DNA of 64,000 bases from an uncultured Prevotella sp. (GTDB lineage: Bacteria > Bacteroidota > Bacteroidia > Bacteroidales > Bacteroidaceae). Below are positions 59,299 through 64,000 of the stretch, in pieces. Every line of letters begins with the position of its first letter. Positions within the stretch are counted from its first letter, which is position 1. Made by a program: the position numbers and the translations under genes. The notes below the pieces were generated by a model. The model was not told where the DNA came from, ran no database searches, and saw only the letters and a list, made by a program, of their open reading frames with translations. The DNA lies in contig CALUGW010000010.1 of NCBI GenBank assembly GCA_944320305.1, forward strand, positions 29,124-93,123, in the 5' to 3' direction.

Positions 59299-60069
59299 TC
59301 ATTGGCTCTTGGCCTTCTTCATCCTCAGGTTGAGCTGAAGCAGGGCGGGGGCGAGGATGCACAGCGAGAAGAGCAGGCTGAGCCACACGGCCGTCTGGTC
59401 GCCCCGGAAGATGTCGATGAGGCGCGCGTCGGGGTCGGGCATGATGTTGTAGAGCACGTAGGCGATGGTGTTGTTGGCCCAGTGGTAGGCCACGCCGGGC
59501 ACCACGCTGCCCGTGCGGTAGTACATCCAGCCGAGCAGCAGGCCCACGAGCAGGGCGTGGGGCGCCTGCGCGGGGTTGCCGTGCACGATGGCGAAGAGTA
59601 CCGCCGAGACGGCTATGGCTGCCCAGTGGCGGCTCGTCCAGCCGAGCAGCGAGCGCAGCACGGCTCCGCGGAACACCAGCTCCTCGGCCACGGGGGCCAG
59701 TAGGCCCACGGCGAAGTAGCCCCAGCGGTCGCCCAGGATGGCCGAGAACTCACCGGTCATCAGGTTGGGCAGCTCGGGCATCTGCTCCTGGAGCCACACC
59801 GACGGCACGATGGCGCCAGCGGCGGCCACCACGCTCCACGTGAGCACGGCCCACGGCTTGGAGCGCACGTAGCTGCGGCTCACCACGCACCAGCGGGCCA
59901 GCAGGAACACGGCAATGGTGATGGCGCCCGACAGCGCCATTGTCACCACGAGCATCATTGTGGTGATGTCGGGCGAGCCGGTGATCATGCGCCACAGTCC
60001 GCTGACGCCGAATGATACGCCACACTGGATGGCGAAGAAGACGATTACGTAAATTATTGCATTCTTCAT
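59299..60069 (-). CDS. CPBP-family intramembrane glutamic endopeptidase
   Basis: The 256-residue membrane protein belongs to the CPBP (CAAX-processing/bacteriocin-processing, Abi) family. Motif 1 is EELVFRGAVLRSL with Glu129 and Glu130, motif 2 falls in AVLFAIVHGNPAQAPHALLVG, and motif 3 in AYHWANNTIAYVL. About seven hydrophobic segments surround them. Substrates in Bacteroidetes are generally unknown. It follows ribF after 60 bp and precedes the PL9 gene by 28 bp on the same strand. Confidence 0.9.
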   Translation of the reverse strand: MKNAIIYVIVFFAIQCGVSFGVSGLWRMITGSPDITTMMLVVTMALSGAITIAVFLLARWCVVSRSYVRSKPWAVLTWSVVAAAGAIVPSVWLQEQMPELPNLMTGEFSAILGDRWGYFAVGLLAPVAEELVFRGAVLRSLLGWTSRHWAAIAVSAVLFAIVHGNPAQAPHALLVGLLLGWMYYRTGSVVPGVAYHWANNTIAYVLYNIMPDPDARLIDIFRGDQTAVWLSLLFSLCILAPALLQLNLRMKKAKSQ

Positions 60070-60129
60070 TTCTGTTGTCGTTTGTTGTGATTGTTTGCTT
60101 TGTGGGGCGCGTGCGCTTTCTGCCGCCCG

Positions 60130-61077
60130 TCACTCGCGGCGACTCCTTTCGGCTAGCCTCGCGGCGGCCTCCTCCATGTCGTGGCGCAGCTGGTTGGCCA
60201 GCTCGGCGGCGGAGCGGAACTTGCGCTCGTCGCGCAGCCTGCTGACGAACGACAGGCTGAGCCTGTGGCCGTAGAGCTGTCCGCTGAGGCCCATGATGTG
60301 GGTCTCGATGGTTGTCTGGCCGTTGTCGAACGTGGGCCGGCGGCCGATGTTGGTCATGGCGGGCAGCGGCTCCCGGGAGCCGTCTATTCTGGCCTCCACG
60401 GCGTAGACGCCGCCCGCGGGCACCAGCTTCAGCGGCTCGTCGGGCACGAGGTTGGCCGTGGCGAAGCCCAGCCGCGAGCCTACGTGGCGCCCCTCGGCCA
60501 CCGTTCCGCCGATGGTGTAGGTGTAGCCCAGGCAGCGGGCTGCCATGGCCACCTCGCCCTCGCGCAGCAGCGAGCGCACCACCGACGAGCTGACGCGCAC
60601 GCCGCCCACCTCCATCGGCTGCCACTGCTCAACGTCTATGCCCAGCTCGCGGCCGTAGGCGGCGTAGTCGGCAAAGCCCTCGGCGCGGCCCCGCCCGAAG
60701 CGGTTGTCGTAGCCGATGACCAGCCGGCGCACGTTCAGGCGCTGCAGCAGCACGCTCTGCATGAACTCGCGGGCCGGGAGCGAGGCCATGCGGGCGTCGA
60801 ACGGCAGCACCGCGCACTCGTCAACGCCGGTCTGGGCGAGCAGCGCCAGTTTCTCCTCGGCGGTGCTGAGCAGCTCGGGGCGGTAGTCGGAATGGAGCAC
60901 GAGGCGCGGGTGGCGCGCAAAGGTGACCACCGCCGACCGCAGGCCGGCCTGGCGCGCCGAGCCGATGACGTGGCTGATGAGGTAGCGGTGGCCCCGGTGC
61001 ACCCCGTCGAAGAAGCCTATTGTGGCCGCGCAGGCGGGCGGCACGGGCGTTGAGGGCGAAAGGTTTATGATGTTCAT
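60130..61077 (-). CDS. ribF: Bifunctional riboflavin kinase / FAD synthetase
   Basis: RibF makes FMN from riboflavin and then FAD. From the ATG at 61077 the protein has 315 residues, the standard length. The N-terminal nucleotidyltransferase domain has ATIGFFDGVHRGHRYL (about 18-33) and VIGYDNRFGRGRAEG, and the C-terminal kinase domain has GSRLGFATANL, PAGGVYAV and NIGRRPTFD. The ATG overlaps the P-type ATPase stop by 4 bp. Upstream in-frame sequence to 61719 lies inside the ATPase gene and was rejected. Confidence 0.96.
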   Translation of the reverse strand: MNIINLSPSTPVPPACAATIGFFDGVHRGHRYLISHVIGSARQAGLRSAVVTFARHPRLVLHSDYRPELLSTAEEKLALLAQTGVDECAVLPFDARMASLPAREFMQSVLLQRLNVRRLVIGYDNRFGRGRAEGFADYAAYGRELGIDVEQWQPMEVGGVRVSSSVVRSLLREGEVAMAARCLGYTYTIGGTVAEGRHVGSRLGFATANLVPDEPLKLVPAGGVYAVEARIDGSREPLPAMTNIGRRPTFDNGQTTIETHIMGLSGQLYGHRLSLSFVSRLRDERKFRSAAELANQLRHDMEEAAARLAERSRRE

Positions 61078-63662
61078 CTTCTGGCTCTGAGTCGGGAGAC
61101 GGCGCGCGCCAGCTCGCCGATGATCATCACCGGCGACGTGCAGACGATTATCCACAGCCACTCTTCGGCCGAGAGCGGCTCCACGCGGAACATCCTGCCG
61201 CCGAAGGTCACTATGAGCCACTGCCCGGCGAGTATGATGGCGAGCACCACCATCAGGCCCTTGTCGGCCAGGAAGCGGTGGAAGGCCGAGTGGCGCGAGC
61301 CGAGCGACTTGGCGTTGAACAGGTTCCACCACTGCAGCATGACGAACACGGTGAAGAAGATGGTGAGGTGGTGTACGTCGGCCTGGCCGTGGTTGTCGAA
61401 CCAGATGAGCATCCCCAGCAGCGCGGCGAAGAACACCACGCCCACGGAGCAGATGCTCCAGCCCATGGAGCGGTTGATGATGAAGTCGGCCTGGTTGCGC
61501 GGCTTCTCGCGCATCACCTCGTGCGACGGCGGCAGCGAGGCCAGGGCCATGGCGGCGAAGGTGTCCATGATGAGGTTGACCCAGAGTATCTGCGTGATGG
61601 TCAGCGGCAGAGCGGTGCCTGCGAGCGAGCCTCCGAGCACGAGCAGCAGGGCGGTGACATTCACCACGAGCTGGAAGAAGATGAACCGCTGTATGTTCTT
61701 GTAGAGCGAGCGGCCCCATTCCACGGCGCGCACGATGCTGCCGAAGGAGTCGTCGATGAGGGTCATGTCGCTGGCGTTCTTGGCCACGCTGGTGCCGGAG
61801 CCGAGCGAGAGGCCCACGTGGGCGTGGTTGAGCGCGGGCGCGTCGTTGGTGCCGTCGCCCGTCACGGCCACCACCTCGCCCCGCTTCTGCAGCAGGTTTA
61901 CGAGCCGCTGCTTGTCGGTGGGGCGTGCGCGGCTCATCACGCGGAGCGCGTGGGCGCGCCTGTAGGCCTCTTCGTCAGACAGTGCCTCGAAGTCGGGGCC
62001 GGTAATCTGGGCCTCGGCGGGCGTCGTGTCGTCCCACGCGCCTATCTGGCGGGCAATCTCTATGGCCGTGGCCGAGGTGTCGCCCGTGACAATCTTAACG
62101 TCGATGCCGGCCTTGCGGCAGTGGCGCACGGCGTCGGGCACCTCTGGGCGCAGCGGGTCGCTGATGGCGGCCACGCCCTGCAGCGTGAGGTGGGCGTCGG
62201 CGGGCGACAGCTCCACCTTATCTATATTGGCGCCCACTTCCTTGCAGGCGAATGCCAGCGTGCGCATGGCCTTGTTCTGGTATCCCAGCAGCCGCTCGCG
62301 CAGGGCGGCGCGGTCGGCGTCGCTCATGTCGCAGTAGGTGGCAACAATCTCCGGCGCACCTTTCATAAAGAGGTAACGCTTGCCGCCCGCCTCGGCTATG
62401 GTGGCCATGTACTTGCGCTCGGTTGAGAATGGCAGCTGGCTCACCGTGCGGTCGGCCGAGCGCAGCGCGCGGTAGTCGTGGCCGCCGCGCTGCATCCATA
62501 GCAGCAGCGCTCCCTCGGTGGGGTTGCCTATGGGCTTGTCGCCGTCAAGCTCGGCGGTGGAGTTCACGGCAATGGCGTCGCGCAGCAGCTCCTCGCCGTC
62601 GGCGGCTGTCCACATCTCCTGCACCTGCATCTTGTTCTGTGTGAGCGTGCCGGTCTTGTCGGTGCAGATCACGGTCACGGCGCCCATCGTCTCGCAGGCG
62701 TGCAGCTTGCGCACGAGGTTGTTGCTCTTGAGCATCCGCCTCATGTTGAGGGCCAGGGCCAGGGTGACGGCCATCGGCAGGCCCTCGGGCACGGCCATTA
62801 CAATCAGCGTGACGGACACCATGAAGTACTGGAGTACCACCTCGGCCATCTTCAGGTAGTTGTCGGTGTGCCAGAGGTCGTTGGTCATCAGGTCGTGGCC
62901 CAGGAAAATGACAAAGGCGGCCACGGCCACGCCCGTGCCCACCTTGCTGATGAGCTTGGCCAGACGGTCGAGCTGCAGGTTGAGCGGAGTCTTCACAGAG
63001 GTCATCTCGGTGGATTTCCGCGCCACCTTGCCTATCTCGGTGGCGTCGCCCACTGCCGTTACCACCATGCGGCCGCTGCCGTTCATCACCATCGTGGAGC
63101 GCAGGGCCATGTTCGACGGGTAGGTCGCGCCGTCCTGGCGCACGTCAGTGTATTTCGAGATTATAGGCTCTCCGGTAAGTGCCGACTCGTCAATCTGCAG
63201 GTCGGTGGCCTCGAAGAGCGTGCCGTCGGCAGGCACCTCGTCGCCCACGCCGAGCACAACCACGTCGCCCACAACCACGTCGCGGCGCGGAATCTCCTGC
63301 ACCTTGCCGTCGCGCACCACCTTCACGGGCGACTCCTCGCCGATGGCCGTGAGCACGTTGAACTTCTTCGCGGCGTCGCGCTCGAAGTAGAAGCCGATGG
63401 TGGTGGCCAGGAAGATGGCCACGAAGATGCCTATCACCTCTACAAACTCGTTCTCGATGACGGCCAGAGCCAGCGACACCGCGGCCGCCACGAGCAGCAC
63501 CTTGATGATAGGGTCGTTGTATTTTTCGAGATAAAGCCGCCACATCGGTGTCCGCTTGGGCGGCGTGAGCACGTTCTCACCATGCTCCCTGCGGCTCTGC
63601 TCAGCCTGCGCTGAAGAGAGACCGGCGGGAGCCTGTCTGTCCTTGATGCTTTCTTTTTCCAT
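61074..63662 (-). CDS. Calcium-translocating P-type ATPase (PMCA type)
   Basis: The 862-residue P2-type ATPase should export Ca2+ across the inner membrane. The actuator TGEP region (LTGEPIISKYT), the phosphorylation site VICTDKTGTLTQNKM (about 332-346), the nucleotide-binding KGAPEIV, and TGDGTNDAPALNHA are present with about ten membrane segments. The membrane helix VPEGLPMAVTLALALNMRRM carries the proline-flanked ion site of PMCA/SERCA pumps, giving good support for calcium. It heads the run with ribF, CPBP and PL9 genes and is transcribed away from the terminal tRNA. Confidence 0.9.
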   Translation of the reverse strand: MEKESIKDRQAPAGLSSAQAEQSRREHGENVLTPPKRTPMWRLYLEKYNDPIIKVLLVAAAVSLALAVIENEFVEVIGIFVAIFLATTIGFYFERDAAKKFNVLTAIGEESPVKVVRDGKVQEIPRRDVVVGDVVVLGVGDEVPADGTLFEATDLQIDESALTGEPIISKYTDVRQDGATYPSNMALRSTMVMNGSGRMVVTAVGDATEIGKVARKSTEMTSVKTPLNLQLDRLAKLISKVGTGVAVAAFVIFLGHDLMTNDLWHTDNYLKMAEVVLQYFMVSVTLIVMAVPEGLPMAVTLALALNMRRMLKSNNLVRKLHACETMGAVTVICTDKTGTLTQNKMQVQEMWTAADGEELLRDAIAVNSTAELDGDKPIGNPTEGALLLWMQRGGHDYRALRSADRTVSQLPFSTERKYMATIAEAGGKRYLFMKGAPEIVATYCDMSDADRAALRERLLGYQNKAMRTLAFACKEVGANIDKVELSPADAHLTLQGVAAISDPLRPEVPDAVRHCRKAGIDVKIVTGDTSATAIEIARQIGAWDDTTPAEAQITGPDFEALSDEEAYRRAHALRVMSRARPTDKQRLVNLLQKRGEVVAVTGDGTNDAPALNHAHVGLSLGSGTSVAKNASDMTLIDDSFGSIVRAVEWGRSLYKNIQRFIFFQLVVNVTALLLVLGGSLAGTALPLTITQILWVNLIMDTFAAMALASLPPSHEVMREKPRNQADFIINRSMGWSICSVGVVFFAALLGMLIWFDNHGQADVHHLTIFFTVFVMLQWWNLFNAKSLGSRHSAFHRFLADKGLMVVLAIILAGQWLIVTFGGRMFRVEPLSAEEWLWIIVCTSPVMIIGELARAVSRLRARR

Positions 63663-63793
63663 ATTGATGCTTTATGTTTCAGTATTTCTTCAGGTCTTCC
63701 GGCCGTGCCTGTGGCGGCCGGCACTCATCCCGTGGAATGCCTGCCGGCTTCAGGAAGACGCGCCCAGGCCTCCTTGCGGGGTCAAATGCCGGG

Positions 63794-63801
63794 CAAAGTT
63801 A
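63794..63801 (-). promoter_or_regulatory. -7 box for the calcium ATPase operon
   Basis: The minus strand reads TAACTTTG, a perfect -7, 131 bp before the ATG. A good -33 is not found at 19 bp. Confidence 0.55.
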
Positions 63802-63863
63802 GCTAAAAAAGGCCATACAAGCGGTAAAGCGCCATCATATTTTTAATCTTTTTGCAAAAAACA

Positions 63864-63895
63864 TTTGGTAATTTGATTTATTAAATGTAACTTTG
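63864..63895 (+). promoter_or_regulatory. Bacteroidetes-type promoter for the terminal tRNA
   Basis: TTTG (63864-63867), a 20-bp spacer and TAACTTTG (63888-63895) precede the tRNA by 30 bp. Confidence 0.75.
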
Positions 63896-63925
63896 CACCC
63901 GAATTCAGAGACATTCTGCATTCAC

Positions 63926-63999
63926 GGGCTTTTAGCTCAGTTGGTTAGAGCAACAGACTCATAATCTGGAGGTCCCAGGTTCAAGCCCTGGATGGCCCA
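63926..63999 (+). tRNA. tRNA-Met (anticodon CAT), tRNA-Ile2 not excluded
   Basis: A 74-nt cloverleaf: acceptor GGGCTTT with ATGGCCC (one U-U mismatch at 6-67), D arm AGCTCAGTTGGTTAGAGCA, anticodon loop CTCATAA giving CAT, T arm CCAGG-TTCAAGC-CCTGG and discriminator A. The following base is C at the window edge, so an encoded CCA cannot be judged. It is not the initiator, which needs three G-C pairs in the anticodon stem. Elongator Met is more likely than lysidine-modified Ile, but this cannot be settled here. Confidence 0.9.
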
Positions 64000-64000
64000 C

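Overview
ORGANISM. The window is GC-rich chromosomal DNA from a member of the Bacteroidales (phylum Bacteroidota). Support comes from repeated Bacteroidetes-type promoters (TTTG, 19 bp, TAnnTTTG: 2559-2589, 2607-2637, 20115-20145, 20724-20754, 25953-25983), the gene run metK-DUF4271-hemD-rnpA-yidD-tyrS, folP next to the diadenylate cyclase gene, the long IspG form, a C10 peptidase with BspA-type leucine-rich repeats, and DUF4254, GSCFA and Rpn-family proteins. A GC-rich Prevotellaceae-like genus is plausible, but genus cannot be fixed from sequence alone. Most of the window is ordinary housekeeping chromosome. I see no prophage, conjugative element, rRNA operon or CRISPR array. LAYOUT. 1-2.1 kb: end of a 2-oxoacid:ferredoxin oxidoreductase locus (korA) followed by a partial four-helix-bundle gene. 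2.5-5.2 kb: tRNA-Arg, then rbfA, a LolE-like permease and an MBL-fold lipoprotein. 5.9-9.7 kb (minus): murF, a ThiF/MoeB-like E1 enzyme and a polytopic membrane protein. 9.9-14.5 kb (plus): TlpA-like lipoprotein, folP, cdaA, then ptb-buk. 14.9-20.1 kb (minus): metK-DUF4271-hemD-rnpA-yidD-tyrS. 20.9-27.7 kb (plus): rpoN, a PAP2 phosphatase, purE, ispG and pckA. 27.9-29.9 kb (minus): DUF4254, GT9 and rubredoxin. 30.2-32.1 kb: an LTA-synthase-like sulfatase. 32.6-39.5 kb (minus): pdxB; an RluA-type pseudouridine synthase; nucleoside kinase, C10 peptidase and ZIP transporter. 39.6-49.8 kb: Na/Pi cotransporter, DUF2264 protein, Rpn nuclease, GSCFA protein, cysS, a PatB-like lyase and a GT4 glycosyltransferase. 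50.0-52.5 kb: GtrA protein and a second LTA-synthase-like protein. 52.9-57.3 kb: xylulokinase, xylose isomerase and GH10 xylanase, a small xylan-to-xylulose-5-phosphate module. 57.8-63.7 kb (minus): calcium P-type ATPase, ribF, CPBP protease and PL9 pectate lyase. The window ends in a CAT-anticodon tRNA. INTERGENIC DNA. The most unusual content lies between genes. Six loci carry short arrays of GGCC cores every 21-23 bp, with imperfect palindromes between the cores. Two of these sit inside a dispersed repeat of nearly constant length (about 370 bp, at 20.3 and 57.4 kb). Two MITE-like families with terminal inverted repeats are present: 14599-14801, and a pair at 45309-45507 and 55789-55900 in which the second copy has lost an internal hairpin. 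A tandem hairpin/A-rich-linker array precedes purE, and a diverged inverted repeat flanks pdxB. These elements generate many spurious open reading frames and are the best candidates for undescribed biology here.
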